Shown here in pieces: positions 21,158-36,100 of a stretch of 64,000 nucleotides of DNA. The notes under the pieces are model-generated. The model had not been told where the DNA came from and searched no databases. It was given only the letters and a program-made list of their open reading frames with translations. The translations under genes were made by a program, and so were the position numbers. The first letter of the stretch is position 1. Each line of letters starts with the position of its first letter. The stretch is from Mimachlamys varia (lineage: Eukaryota > Mollusca > Bivalvia > Pectinida > Pectinidae): contig OX392540.1 in the NCBI GenBank assembly GCA_947623455.1, positions 8,139,432 through 8,203,431 on the forward strand, given 5' to 3'.

Positions 21158-24100
21158 ATGGACGCGCTAAAGTTTACAGTTTTAGTCGGATTGCTAGCTG
21201 TCTGTTTGGTGCATGCCGCGGAAGCGGTGGACCATATTTCTCAACTCATCAAACAACAGCAGGCCAGAAGCACACGATCTACTCAGGTGCGTGCTGCATA
21301 TCATAGCATATTGTTATACGTTTAAACATCAATCTGCCTTTCTGGAATCCCTGTGCCGTACGTTTGTTCATCAGTAGACAACATCTGTTTCAAACATCTC
21401 TATATTTAGAGTAACTTTTTTTAGAATGTAGCGAATCAACTATATGCACCATAGGTTGGAGAAGCAGGGATGTTACTATCAAGAAAGGGAAAGTAAATGA
21501 TCGAAAAATCATAATCATAGTTTAAGTAGTGAGAAAGGTAACAAGTTGATGCTGAAGGGTATGTTGTTTCCTTTGATTTCAAGGTCAGAAAGTACATACG
21601 ATCGACTAAGTCAGACAGAACTGCCATCGAACACGTTTTTTTCTAAATTAAGTGTATTTAGTAAAATATTGCTTAAATTGCTAATTGTTTCCTGAACAGG
21701 CAAGTCGTGGTCTGTCTTTTTCACGTAGTTTAAGTGCTTTTTTTCTTATAATCTTTTATTATTTTGATCAATTTGAAATCATTTTATTTCTATATTTGCT
21801 TAAATCTCACAGATACCTAAACCGACGCCTACCCGCCATTTTGAACATTATGTCCAGCTGGACACCACAGGCCAGTACTGGCTGTTCTGGACCGCCAATA
21901 CCACCCACGTGACCTTTGAGACTCACGTGAACACGCATGGTTACGTTGGATTTGGAATCTCACCGAACGGAAAAATGTTCCCAGCTGACGTCATCGTGGG
22001 CGGAGTCAAAGACGGTCAAACTTACTTCAAGGTATGTGTATAATAAATGTATTTTGAATCCATAACAATGGGATCCAAAATGAAATAACGCCTTCATCAT
22101 GAGCTTTTAGTTAAGGTTTTGATTTTCTTTCATTAGTTGCGGAACTATTTTTGATTAAGCAAAATATCACCCTTCATGATTTAACTTAAATGCCCAATAT
22201 ACGTAACTTTCGGCAAAACTTGAAGCGAAAATCAAGCCTAATAACTTATTATATTTATTGATTTAGGTAAGATTAGCTGATATCAGCAATAATCAAGATG
22301 AATTCTTTTGCTGTTGCCGGTACAGCAGCAGTTGAAACACGCTATTTGTAAACACGCATCCATTTCGAACCGTCTTCTACCTTCGGTTTGTTGTTGAAGT
22401 GGGCCCACCTGAATAATTTACAATTCTTTTGATTTTTTGTCCAGAGTTTCTTGTTAGTTACCGCTCAAGACATCGTTTAAGGCTTATTTTTGCATGGTTA
22501 ACAAATGGATTTTTTTCAGAATTTTTCATAATCACGAACAATTTCCTGAAGTTACGTATATTGGGCCTTTAACCCCGAGGAGTTGCGTCTACAATGCCTA
22601 GATTTACATGTATACATATATCATTGATTTAATGCTAATGCCATGATTAGAAGAACCAGGAAGAATGAGTTTTAATTTGAGAGAAACGTAACTAACAAAA
22701 TTTATGGAGATGAAATCACTTTGGCACCAAAATATGAAACACCAGTATCAACTCTATTGTTAGCAATCAAATATTTGTTTATCAAAAAGCTAAGGTTTAT
22801 GTTTGAGATATCGTATCTATTTCCTCTGGCGTTGTTGTTGATGCATTTCTGTAAATGTAAAATGATTGTTTCACAGGACTATCACACTAATGGGCATGCT
22901 CCACCAGTTGTTGACCAATCACAGGACTGGTTCCTCATCGCTGGCAAGGAAACTGCATCCGGGACAGTTCTAACCTTTGTGCGCAAACTCAACACATGTG
23001 ATAGTGCAGGGGACAGGGTGATAACGGTACGTGCGCAAAATCACAAGAACCATTGATTGTTTAAGCCTATAGAGTGAGCACTTGTTTTCAATGGTAATCA
23101 TTGTTTGTTGCGACGCATTACTTTAAGTCATGAATAGTTATGGTCTTATGTGACATTTATATTTTTCGTTTTCATTCAAAATGGTTTATATTTTTTGCTT
23201 AGATAACAATTTAAACAGTGCGGCATTCGGGAATAGACGTTATCAATATCGGTTGTAACATCAAAATCACATCTTTATCAAAACTGGCTTACAAAGTTAT
23301 CTAAGCATATGTGTGTTACAGATAAACAGCAACTTGTTAATGATTGCTGATCAAACATTGATGTGAATAACTAGTATCATGCTTTGAATGCCAGTACCAA
23401 TCGTTACGTATGAAAAGATAGTTTTCCAATGGATGCAGAAGTTTGGTTTGGTTGATTATCTGTGTTGGTCAACGAGAGTCTCCCGATATATACAATGTGT
23501 GTGTGTGGGGGGGGGAGGGGGGTGTTAATTATGTGTTTGTATATTTGGGGGGTTGCTGTATGTTAGCTAAAGCCCCTTTGCGACAGTCCTCAGCAGAACA
23601 GCCAACCCAATACTTACCGTCTTACAACCCGTCTTACTCCAATAATGCTAAGCGTCAAGCAGGGAAAATAATCTACAATGTTTGAGACACTGGTAAGTTT
23701 TGGACTGGGCATGGAGAACACAACCTTCTTCACAGGGGCAAGCACTCAACTCAAGGTTATAAGTGGGGTAGTGTCAAGGAATTAAGATTTCGTGTAGTCG
23801 TCGGAAAATTGACATATTGGGGAGAAGTTTTGAAATAAGGTGTCAGAGAGCTCATGGTGAGCTGTCGGATAGGTGTCGGGGAGTTGGACTGCTTGGAAGG
23901 TGAGATATCAAGGAAGTATCTGTGAGGTGAGGTGTCGGGGAAGTGTCTGTGAGGTGTTGTGGGTGTCCAACGTGATATGTCCTGTAGTTGTTGGGGAGTT
24001 GAGATATCGGGGAGAGGTCGGGAAAATGAAGTCGGGAAGATGAACTCCTTTGGAGGTGAGACGTCAAGGAGGTGTCTGTGAGATGTGATGTCGGGGAAGT

Positions 24101-27100
24101 GTCTTTGAGGTGTTATGTCGGGTAGTCGATGTTGAGATGTCCTGTTGGTGTAAGGGAGTTGAGATATCGGGGAGAGGTCGGGCAAATGAGGTGTCAGAGA
24201 GGTGTCGAGTAGACCAACTGCCAGGAGAAAGATGTCGGGGAAGTGTCTTTGTGGTGTGATGTCGGGATAGTTGAAGTTGAGATGTCTTGTAGGTGTCGGG
24301 GAGCTACGAATTGGGGAGGGGTCGAGGACATAAGGTGTCGAAGAGCTTAGGCGTAGGGGACCTCAACCTGTAAGCTTTACACACATTTTTCATTTCCTCA
24401 CACCCTCCTTATCCTAGGAGGACGAAACAGCTGTATGATGCAGTTTTAATTCATTTTATCGGCATACTGTATCTATAACTTAATTTAAAAAGTGCAGCAT
24501 GTGTGCGTTACATGTACGTCAAATTCATTACATGTCATCTCTGAATAGGTGGTTATAGAGGTTACACAACGAGTGGTTGTTGGATTTGGAATTTATTTCA
24601 CTCGAGTTAATTTTTTTTAAAAGTTACAAAAGACACGAGCTTTAGCGAGTGTCTTTTGTAACTTTTAAAAAATAATTAACGAGAGTGAAATAAATTCCAT
24701 ATCCAATGACCACGAGTCGTGTGACTTGTTTCTACCACAATGATTTTTAGTCGGCAGTTGCAGTGTTGTTTTCTGGAGTGAATCGCAGATTTGCGGGAAA
24801 TCACATCATCTCGAATATATTCCCGCCAAGTTGTCATGACGTCAACAATCGCTGACGTCGTCAACAATCCACATTTCCGGTCAAAGTTCAACTTTTCAAC
24901 CAATCAAATGTCCGGAAGGTCATATTCCACTAGTGGTATATAACATATATTCTGAGAGTTGAATAACTCGGGGTATTGTGGTAGAAAATAGCTTAATATT
25001 TTAAGTCATTTTTCTATTATATTGTAATATTCTACTAAGTGTAAAATTGTAAATGTATGCTACTCTCAACTATGATTGTATACAATAACGATATTTTACA
25101 GGATGACACCACTAGAATTATCTTCTCTTACCATCCGGATGACGTAACGAGTTTTATCCCCTACCATGGCGCCACCAGGCGGGGAACAAAGAGTGTCATG
25201 CTGTTGTCTTCTTCATTGACAGCCGAGGACGTCAACTTCCCATCAGACATAATTACATACGACTTTCTACATGTGAATGTAAGATTCAAGCGTACAATTG
25301 TTGGTAAGGAAAGCTTAGGTTAATTTTCATTGTAAAGAAGACGCATGTTAAAATGTGTTTTGTATCACAAAGGTTGTCTCTCTTATGGTTGATAGTTATT
25401 ATCCTTTCCGAATGATTCATGATTTCGTTTTTTTTTTTGTATTTTTTAGTTTTTTCTTTTTTTCTATCTTTTCCATTGATTCTCTAAGCTGATATATCAA
25501 AACAATGTTGTCGCAATTACGTATTCGAAAATGATTATATTAAATCGGCTAAGCTAAACAAATCTCGATTAAAGAGCATGATTACATATGAATATTTGTT
25601 GTATACTATTGTATACTATTTTTGTTTGAGAAGGCAATCCCGAGTTAGTTTAATGAATGCCTAACTCGTATTGTAATTGAACAACACAACAATAAAGCTA
25701 TGTTTGAAGTAAAAAAATGTTTTTCATATTCCGCGTTTGATTAACATTCGCGAAAAATAATCGCAGGTAATCAGATGTATGCCAATTGTAGGAAAAATGT
25801 ACTTAACTGTACATAGGATGGGTGACTGTATTTATCGCGAAATAAAATCGTCGCGAAATAGTCGTTTCATATGAAAACGCGACATTAAGTCACCGCGAAA
25901 ATAAATTGGTTTACAGTATTACTTTTTTTGTCCCTCACAACTCAACTCATATTTGCCAAACTGCATATCTAACTATCATTGCTACATGTGGTTACACAGA
26001 GGTACGTAGAGAATGCACGACTGGTATCTTACAATACAAGGATTATTTTTGACGAGGCCTATCAAACACAAAATAGTGAGCCTTCTAAGACACTAACATT
26101 TATTTTGTTTATCCTTCAAAATGTGTGTGTTACGTCATCTTCAAGCATTAAACGCAGATATTTACATAACATAGACAAAACACGGCATTCGTGTACCTTT
26201 TATTGCACTGAGGCTATGCTCCTACTACAATTGTTTATCCAATAGGAAAATATCCATTCATGAAACTATAGTCCTATGTATTTCTTTGAAAAATGTAATG
26301 CGCAGTACAGTATAATTTTACTTATTTTAATTCCACAGAGAGTAATATCACGCAAATTATTATAAATATATTACACAAAAGCAATGTATTTCCAATAATC
26401 AACCGGTTAATGCTATAATAAATTCAAAAGTTATTCAAAGTATACTTTTACATTTTCAAAATCTTGTCAGATACAGTAAAGTTCACGTGAAGGTAGACAA
26501 ATAAAGCAATGCTGTAATCGGCAGTAGTTTTCGGCCGATATATGTGGTTGCAGCATAGACAGTATGCACAAATATGATTACGTTGTTCTCTGTACTAAGT
26601 TTGTTTTGGATGTTCAGTATGCCATTTCATTTCTTTGGTTTCATGGTTGAGTAAATCGAATCATGTTTGTAAATGTAAACACCTTTTCTCTTGGTTTGTT
26701 TATTTAATGTAGCGGTGTTTGTTTGTTTGTTAGTTTGTTTTTGGTATAATTAAAACACTTTTCTTTGCAGCACCACGTATCATCCAACACCACTGAGTAC
26801 GCATGTCGAGCCATGAAGTTTCCTCCCCTTACCTCCAAACATCATATGATCAAGGTATGTCATAACCAATGAAAGTGGGTTTTTTTACCCATGTGTGTTT
26901 ATCTAAATAAATTGTCTACTCAAATATATATAAATGAATTACAAATTACTTGTATATGGATTGTTATTCCGACCCTGTCACATAATATGAATAATGATGA
27001 TTTTATTGTTGACAGTCAAAAAGGCTGAAATATGAAATCATGTATACCAATGTGTGAAGGATTAAGCGAGTGCAATAGGTCAAGTTTCATTTATCTAACA

Positions 27101-30100
27101 AAAATGCTTAAAACAGTTATTGTTAAATAAATTAAACACAAACAATGCATTTTACTCCATCTGCATATAAATCAAGTTTTAGTAATGGCGGTTAACAACT
27201 AATATCTTCTTCTCTTATTCTGATGATGGTTGCCAGTTCATCCCCCCCCTTCACCCCGATGTATCAACAATTAATGCATTAAATTAATGTACAAATTGAA
27301 AGTAGCCGTTGTCCTTAGCCTATTTCAAACTTTAATATGAACCAGTCATCAGAAATGGTACTAAAATGAAAAAAAAATCTGCGAATTTGTCCACAAAAAA
27401 AAATGTTTATTAAAAAAAAAATCAGAATTTATTGGCAATCTTTTGTTCAGCATATTTTCAACTAAATCTAGTTGTTTCCCTCGTCATATTTCTACTTCAG
27501 TATGAGCCAATCATCACAAAAGGAAATGAATTAAACGTGCACCACGCCGTAGTGTACAGATGTGACAAGCGAGCTGCTGAACTTGCCCAGTACGAAGGTA
27601 CCGTCTTTCCATGTGAAGATGCTAACACAGCACCCGAACCTCTTCGTGGTTGTCTTTACAAGGCCATCATTGGTTGGGCTATCGGAGGAGGGGTAAGTCT
27701 GATCAGGGATCTTAACACAGGAGGTCTCAGACAGAAGGTAAAAGCTAAATATCACAGACTATAAAACGTGTGTGTAAGTTATCTTTCATGATAGGAGATG
27801 GTATACTCTGCTGGCGGATTGTTTTAAGTCCCCGAGGCTTGCTGGAACCTCCATAGCCACAGTTATTTCAATTGAGTTGTTACATTGTTCAAAGTATACA
27901 CTCTGGCCTAGTTTACGATTTGAAAGTATGTGCTACTAATTGATTTATTTCCAGAATTATTAAATAAAAAGGTTTTCGATTTCGATTCCACCTTTTGGCC
28001 CCGAGCATCACTGATGAGTCCAAGGAGGTCAAATCAGCTGTACTTCATTTTTGTCGGCATACTGTATCTATTACTGAATTTAAAAAGTTCACCATGTGTG
28101 TTTATTGCGCCATTTTTCTTGGTAACCTATTCTGATATCCTATCCAACTATTAAATTTGAACGAAAAATGCAAAATGTGTTATCGATTCGGCATTGGAGA
28201 CGACCATGACAATTCTTGATGTCATAAATTTAGGACATTCATTTTACATTAACGTTTCTCAAGAGGTAGCTTGGATGTTTTTTTCATTTGCAGGCGTTTT
28301 ACTTTCCCGCTTCTGCAGGATACTCCTTTGGAACTGATGATGATCCTGACTTTATAGTCATCCAGACACATTACGACAACCCTATGGCTAGATCAGGTAC
28401 GAGTACTTGGTATAGTATATGTATATAAATTTCAAACCACAGGTCCATGTGTCTTATATTCATGGTACATTTGTATATAACATCAGTATCTTCAGTATGT
28501 TGAATGTTTCTCAGCAATCCAAATCTCTATTAAGCACATATTGACCACGATTTTTAAATGAATTAATCAGGTTCGAAAACACATACCATCAATGTTCTAA
28601 ATTAAAACAGCAAAATTATTCATTTGTTGTTTTTTTTTCTAATTTGAAGATGTCTGAGATTAAATAATTATGTCCCCTTTACTTGAGGACCGGGTTTCAC
28701 AAAACTGCACAGATATGTTTGGGAACGTGTAGATGTGCATATAGCTGTGTAAATTCTAAAAATTTGGTCGCCATGGAAACGGGTCACTATAAACAGCTTT
28801 TCTTGTCCGCACAACTCCTACAATACTTGCAGACCGATTTTCACAAAACTTCACAGGTATGGTAGGAATATGTGTAGATGTACATGCAGCTGTTTAAATT
28901 CCAAAATTTTGGTTGCTATGGTAACTGGTCACTTTTAACGGGTTGTATTGCCATGCAGATTGCGGGGGTATTAGTAAGGCATTCTAGCTAAATGTCTAGT
29001 TTCTTTTTGTTTCTTTTTTTTTATTTAAAACAATTAGATTATCTTTCATTAAATTTTGAATGACCAAAATAATGTTTGTAATTATAATTTCAAAGCGCGT
29101 TTTTCAGAAAAGTTTATAGTCCAAAAAATTAGGGCACCCACGTGATTGTAACTTAAGTCTAAGAGAAATTTAATTTCATCATTCACATATCTCTTTTTTA
29201 AGATTACATATCAATCTTTTCTCTAAAGGACAGAGATTTCTTCCATGGAATAATAGATTATGTTTTACTTGGTTTAACTTTAAAGATAGCAGTAATTAGA
29301 TAACCAAAAGATTTAGAATTTTATTTATGCCTTTTTTTTAAATCCACATAATTTTAATCTACACTTGAGAATTAAAGGTTAGTCGTGATTTGTAAAAGTG
29401 ATATACTCTATAGCATGCTTCCATGTTGTTTATCATAACACGTGGGTTTGAATCCCTTTCACAGATATAATTGATAGCTCCGGATTTCGCCTCACCCTCA
29501 CACCCACACTGCGCATGCACGATACAGGTCTCCTGACCATTGGAATGGGTGTTTCTCCGATGCAAATAATTCCTCCTTTGGAACTTGACTTTGCTTCCCA
29601 AGGATATTGTCATGAAAACCTTCTGGCAAAGGTACGTTTCTACGTAACGTCTTAGGAATGTACAAAGCAATTTATATATCAATTATGGACCTTTGCTGAG
29701 GCCAATACGGTGTTATACCGACCTGGTAGAATCAAATATTTTAGATTCTACCAGGTCGATAAAATACCATATTGACCGAATTAAAGGTCCTTAATTTTTA
29801 TATTAGATGTGAAACTTGTTTTAAAAAGACTTAAATTGCATTATATCTTTCTTGATAAAGTATACAATTTATAGTTGCACGCATGGGAACTATAACGTCA
29901 CACTAACTATGACGTCACAAATGTAATGTTGACTCGGTATTTCTAAAAATAGAAACATCAAATCGATATCACAAAATATGGACCTCTATGTGACCATATT
30001 TTAGCCAATGAGAATTGAGGAAATTCAGACCACATCTAATATATTCAGCTATTCTTCAATTTCATCATCTTAATATGTATGTATTCATAAGGGCTAACCA

Positions 30101-33100
30101 TTTGATATAGTCAATCTCTCATAACTCAATATCTAATGAGTGGCTCTTGTATACATGTTTATATTTTAATTTATAACTGAACTGGGTCAGTTAATTTAAT
30201 ATGGACAATGCTTTGTACAAGAGGTGAGACAAAAATGAAATATTTGAATCCTGAATCTTGAACAATGGTAGTATCCTGCTTAACGCCTGACCTAGGTCTG
30301 TAACAAGGTAAGATACTGCGTAGCTTCTTACCTAAGTACGCAACAAGTTTACAGAAGTGCCTTGCGGAACTTCAAGTGAATGTACGTAACAAAGGTATTG
30401 TCCTGCGTAACCTATCGCGAAGGTACGTTACAGGGGTCTTACCATGGAAATCTTATTACGAAGGTACGTAACAAAGATATTGCCCTATGAAATATCATAC
30501 GATCTTGCGTAACAAAGATATTGTCCTGCAAAACATCTTGCGAAGGTACTTAACAAGGATATTGCCCTGCGAAACATTATACACGAAGGTACGTAACACG
30601 GATAATGCCCTTCAAAACATCTTACGAAGGTACGTAACAAGGATATTGCCCTGCGAAACATCATACGAAGGTACTTAGCAAGGATATTTTCCTGCGAAAC
30701 ATCATACGGAGGTACGTAACAAGGATATTGTCCTGCGAAACATCATGCGAAGGTACGTTACAAGGATATTGTCCTGCGAAACATCTTACGAAGGTACTTA
30801 GCAAGGATATTGTCCTGCGAAACATCTTACGAAGGTACGTAACAAGGATATTTTCCTGCGAAACATCTTACGAAGGTACTTAACAAGGATATTGTCCTTC
30901 CAAACATCTTACGAAGGTACGTAACAAGGATATTGTCCTGCGAAACATCTTACGAAGGTACGTAACAAGGATATTGTCCTGCGAAACATCTAACGAAGGT
31001 ACGTAACAAGGATATTTTCCTGCGAAACATCTTACGATGGTACTTAACAAGTATATTGTCCTTCCAAACATCTTACGAAGGTACTTAACAAGGATATTGT
31101 CCTGCGAAACATCTTACGAAGGTACGTAACACGGATATTGTCCTGCGAAACATCTTACGAAGGTACGTAACAAGGATATTTTCCTGCGAAACATCTTACG
31201 ATGGTACTTAACAAGGATATTGTCCTGCGAAACATCTTACGAAGGTACGTAACACGGATATTGTCCTGCGAAACATCTTACGAAGGTACGTTACAAGGAT
31301 ATTTTCCTGCGAAACATCTTACGAAGGTACGTAACACAGATATTGTCCTGCGAAACATCTTACGAAGGTACGTAACAAGGATATTTTCCTGCGAAACATC
31401 TTACGATGGTACTTAACAAGGATATTGTCCTGCGAAACATCTTACGAAGGTACTTAGCAAGGATAGTTTCCTGCGAAACATCATACGGAGGTACGTAACA
31501 AGGATATTTTCCTGCGAAACATCATACGGAGGTACGTAACAAGGATGTTGCTATGCGAAACATCTTACGAAGGTACGTAATAAGGATATTGCCCTGCGAA
31601 ACATCTTACAGAGGTACGTAATAAGGATATTGTCCTGAGAAACATCTTACGAAGGTACTAAGCAAGGATATTGCCCTGCGAAACATCATACGGAGGTACG
31701 TAAAAAGGATATTGTCCTGCGAAACATCTTACGAAGGTACGTTACAAGGATATTGTCCTTCGAAACATCTTACAAAGGTACTTAGCAAGGATATTGCCCT
31801 GCGAAACATCTTACGAAGGTACGTAAAAAGGATATTGTCCTGCGAAACATCTTACAAAGGTACTTAGCAAGGATATTGTCCTGCGAAACATCTTACGAAG
31901 GTACGTAACAAGGATATTGTCCTGCGAAACATCTTACGAAGGTACGTAATAAGGATATTGTCCTGCGAAACATCTTACGATGGTACTTAACAAGGATATT
32001 GTCCTGCGAAAAAATATTACGAAGGTACTTAGCAAGGATATTGTCCTGCGAAACATCTTATGAAGGTATTAACAAGGATATTGTCCTTCCAAACATCTTA
32101 CGAAGGTACGTAACACAGATATTGTCCTGCGAAACATCATACGAAGGTACGTAACAAGGATATTTTCCTGCGAAACATCTTACGAAGGTACGTAGCAAGG
32201 ATATTGTCCTGCGAAACATATTACAATGGTACTTAACAAGGATATTGTCCTGCGAAACATCTTACGAAGGTACGTAACAAGGATATTGTTCTTCCAAACA
32301 TCTTACGAAGGTACGTAACAAGGATATTGTCCTGCGAAACATATTACGATGGTACTTGACAAGGATATTGTCCTGCGAAACATCTAACGAAGGTACGTAA
32401 CACGGATAGTGTCCTGCGAAACATCTTACGAAGGTACGTAACAAGGATATTGTCCTGGGAAACATCTTACGAAGGTACATGACAATAATATGGTTCTGTT
32501 TACCTTCTTTGGAAGTTCGTAATAAGCATATTGTCCTGCATTACGTCTTACTATTAAAGGTACGTGAAACCTCTTCGGGTGGAGCGTAACATGCCAATCA
32601 AAATTGAGATGACTTAACATTGCAGTTTATTATGCTTAACGATGTTTTGGAATCTAATAGTTGTAAACATGTAGTTATTCCTTTAGTACAATGTTCTTGT
32701 TTGATAAAACAAAAACATTGATGTTTGAAAAGGGATATTGAAATTACTGCTGTACACATAACAAGGGACGTTTCAACCGACTCTGTAATTTTGTTCGGTT
32801 TATATATATAACAATTTTTTTTAATTGGACACCGAGACATAGAAAAAGGAAAATTGTTTTTCGTGTTTTATTCAAGTTTTTATTTTAATTTAATCATTTT
32901 TTATTTGAAGTATTGCCTAGTCGACAAACAGTATTCGTTTTGTTTCTTCCCCATATAATTTAAATGGACATATTCTCGAAACAATTGTTCTCTACATATC
33001 AACAACTTTGATATTGACACCTTTCAACACATATACCTTAGTGTCTCATAAACACTTCTGTTGTCTTTTTGACAAAAGACTCTCTAGTTGTAAGACGAGA

Positions 33101-36100
33101 TTGCAAAAATGTAATATGTATCGACATCACGCTCAAATTCCTAGACTGTATATCAACATCTCGTAGTTTGTTGAAGGTAAATGTTTTCTAAGAAGAACCG
33201 AAACTCATATAAAATTATATTTACAGCAATAGACATGGTGATATATTTGCCTTTTCGATTACAGGGTTTACCGCAAGGGGGCATCAATGCATTTGCTATC
33301 CTACAACACTCCCATTTAATAGGGAAAGAGATGATAACACGTCTGTACCGGAACGATACGGAACTCGAGCCACTAGCTGTCGACAGACACTATGACTTTG
33401 ATTATCAGGACATGCGCTTTTTGTCGAGGGAAAGAAAAATACTTCCAGTATGTTGAAATGAAAATTTAACGTCACATAATAGGGGAACTACATAATTATG
33501 TTCATGTTAATCTTAATTATTTATTCTCGTCTAATTGTCTTTCTAGGTACTGTATTGTCTTGTTTCCTTATGTGAAATTTATGAGTGTGTGTGAGTGTGT
33601 GAGTGTGTGTGTGGGGGGGGGGGGGGGTGTATGGCTGGAGACGAAATGTAACTGTATATTTGCCTTGATGCGATGAGGAAAATACGAGCCTGGCTTTGAA
33701 CCGCTACTTCAATGAAACACTCTACTGTGATCACCCAGAAAAGTGGCAAAGTCTGTCAAATTATACTAAAGCGGCACCATGTGCAACCTCCACAAAAAAA
33801 AGCTTAGCTTTAAGGAGGCACGATCATGAGCATATCATGGACTATATGTACTATCTATTCTCATCGAGAAATATGTTGTATCTTTGTGTGATATGAAGAT
33901 GGACGTTTTTGAGTTTGCTTGTTAGTGTGTTTACTTGTTGCGATGACAATGATGACTCGGTTCTAATTTTGACCAATGTGACCAAGATTTCAATGACGGG
34001 TGTCGTCGATGAAGCAGAAGACGCTTACTCTTCCGGAACATCTAGTGTTTTTTCTCTTGTGATTTTACGAGAGTCTCCATGTAAATGTTTCCTTTGTTCC
34101 TTTTTTGCCCCTAGTTTGATCGATTTTGAGTTCGGATTATGGTTTGTTGACGCTTTGGTATTCTCTGATTTTTGGGTTTTTTTTTTTTTTTTGCTTCAGC
34201 AGTAGGGCCAAAATATAAGGTATCGCTGAGGAAGGCAACAGAGAATGTTAATACCGCTCACTTGAATGTATAAAAATGAAAGAAATATCTCAAGCATTGC
34301 AACTAAATGTTCTTGAAACTTGAGCCAGAACAATGTCGCCTATACCGATTTTATCATTTTTTTAAAGATCATCTTAATATGATATCATATTACCATCTTC
34401 TCCCTATTCAATAATATTGTGCAAGGTTAAAAAAGGAAGTAGACAAGGGCTTTGTGGTAATTCGTTACACCAAGACCATTGCATTTGTAGAACCATTTTA
34501 ATCCCTGGGTTTATTATTTTGTAGGGAGACAAAATTGAGTTGAAATGTGTTTACGACTCAAGCAATAAACAAGGTCTTACATTGGTAAGTAAACAATGTT
34601 TTCTTTACTTAAGGTGGTTTTCTTTATATAATTTAATCTTGTTTGAAACAAACTAGTTCATTGGCTTAAAAACGTATATTATCGGCCCATAACCTAAACA
34701 ATGACGTGGCCGTTTATAACGTCGCATTTGATTGGCTAATGCAGCGGCGTAATAATTGGTAAGAAAAAGAGTCCATCAATAAAATGAATTTTCGCAGGGT
34801 ATAGATCTAATTATAAGTATTAACTTGAATCTATCTTTATGTTATATCTCCATAACATAAAAAATAGATTAAAGTTAATCCTTAATCAATTCAACGTAAG
34901 ACTCGGGTATTTTTTATCCTATTTCTAAAATGGAATTGATGTTGTTATGAACAACCTTGCAGTTAAATTACGATAGACGATAGAAAAATTATTGATATCA
35001 TATTGATGCACACTTAAAGTGACTACACTTATTAAGGTCAGTGTGTACAGTTTTCTATGTGAATAAATATGATGATGTAATAGAAAGACAATATAACCAT
35101 TTAACGTCTGTAATATTGTATTTATTGTCAATACGAAGTAATCTGGCATCAAAACAATAAATACAATCTGATAGACGTTCAATCGTTATATTTACTTTTC
35201 AAAAAAAAGTTTAATACATTATCTTGTCTCATTTGTTCAATTTATGAGTGAGTTTGTTTTTGTTTCTTTTTTTATGTAACCAAACTAGAAGAGCTTTTTG
35301 AAAATCATAATCAGCTAGATGATAAAATGTTAATCTAAAATAGGTGTTATCTGAAGTGACGTTCAAAGCGTTGATGTAACGTATTTCAACATGGCGTTTA
35401 AATGACGTCATGTCATTGCCCTGTGCTCTAGACTGTATCCACATTCGTGTGAATACAGTCCATATTAACATTGAGTAAATGAAAGGGCACAATGTAATAT
35501 ATAAATATATTCCAATGATTTTGTATTGTAATTTACTGCGGACGAATAAACTAACGGCACTGGAATTCGGGAGATGCAGCTTGATGAACACTATTGGCAA
35601 GTTTTAGGGTCGCCATCTTGATCTCATCGAGAAATATTATATATCTTTGTGTGATATGGAGATGGACTTTTTTTAAGTTTTCTTGTTAGTGTGTTTACTT
35701 GTTGTGATGACAATGATGACTCGGTTCTCATTTTGAGGATTGATGCTTACTTGGATGTGACCAAGATTCACATGGCGGGTGTCGTCGATGAAGCAGAAGA
35801 CGCTTACTCTTCCGGCACACCTGATCGTATTCTCTTGTCCTTTTCCGAGAATCTCCATGTAAATCTTTCCTTTGTTCCTATTTTGCCCCTAGTTTAATCG
35901 AGTTTGAGTTCGGATTATGGTTTTGTTGCCGCTTAGGTATTCTCTGATTTTATTTTTATTTTATTTTTTGGACTTCAGGGAGGGTTTTCTACACACGAAG
36001 AGATGTGTGAATCGTTTATTATGTACTACCCACGTATGTCCCTGGACATCTGTCAGAGTCTACCCCTCTACAACACAATAGCTGACAACGCACAAAAAGT

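Noticed and set aside
23757..24185. Minus-strand open frame of 142 codons, Ser/Pro/His-rich
   Set aside because: It coincides with a G-rich degenerate tandem repeat, so the low-complexity translation is a by-product.
30265..32570. CRISPR-like regular array
   Set aside because: Units of 41 bp are directly adjacent with no unique spacers, in the intron of an animal gene. It is a minisatellite.
35229..35600. Minus-strand open frame of 123 codons
   Set aside because: It lies in an intron of gene B, in sequence with similarity to another intergenic stretch (about 61840-61950). No recognisable domain and no splice partners.
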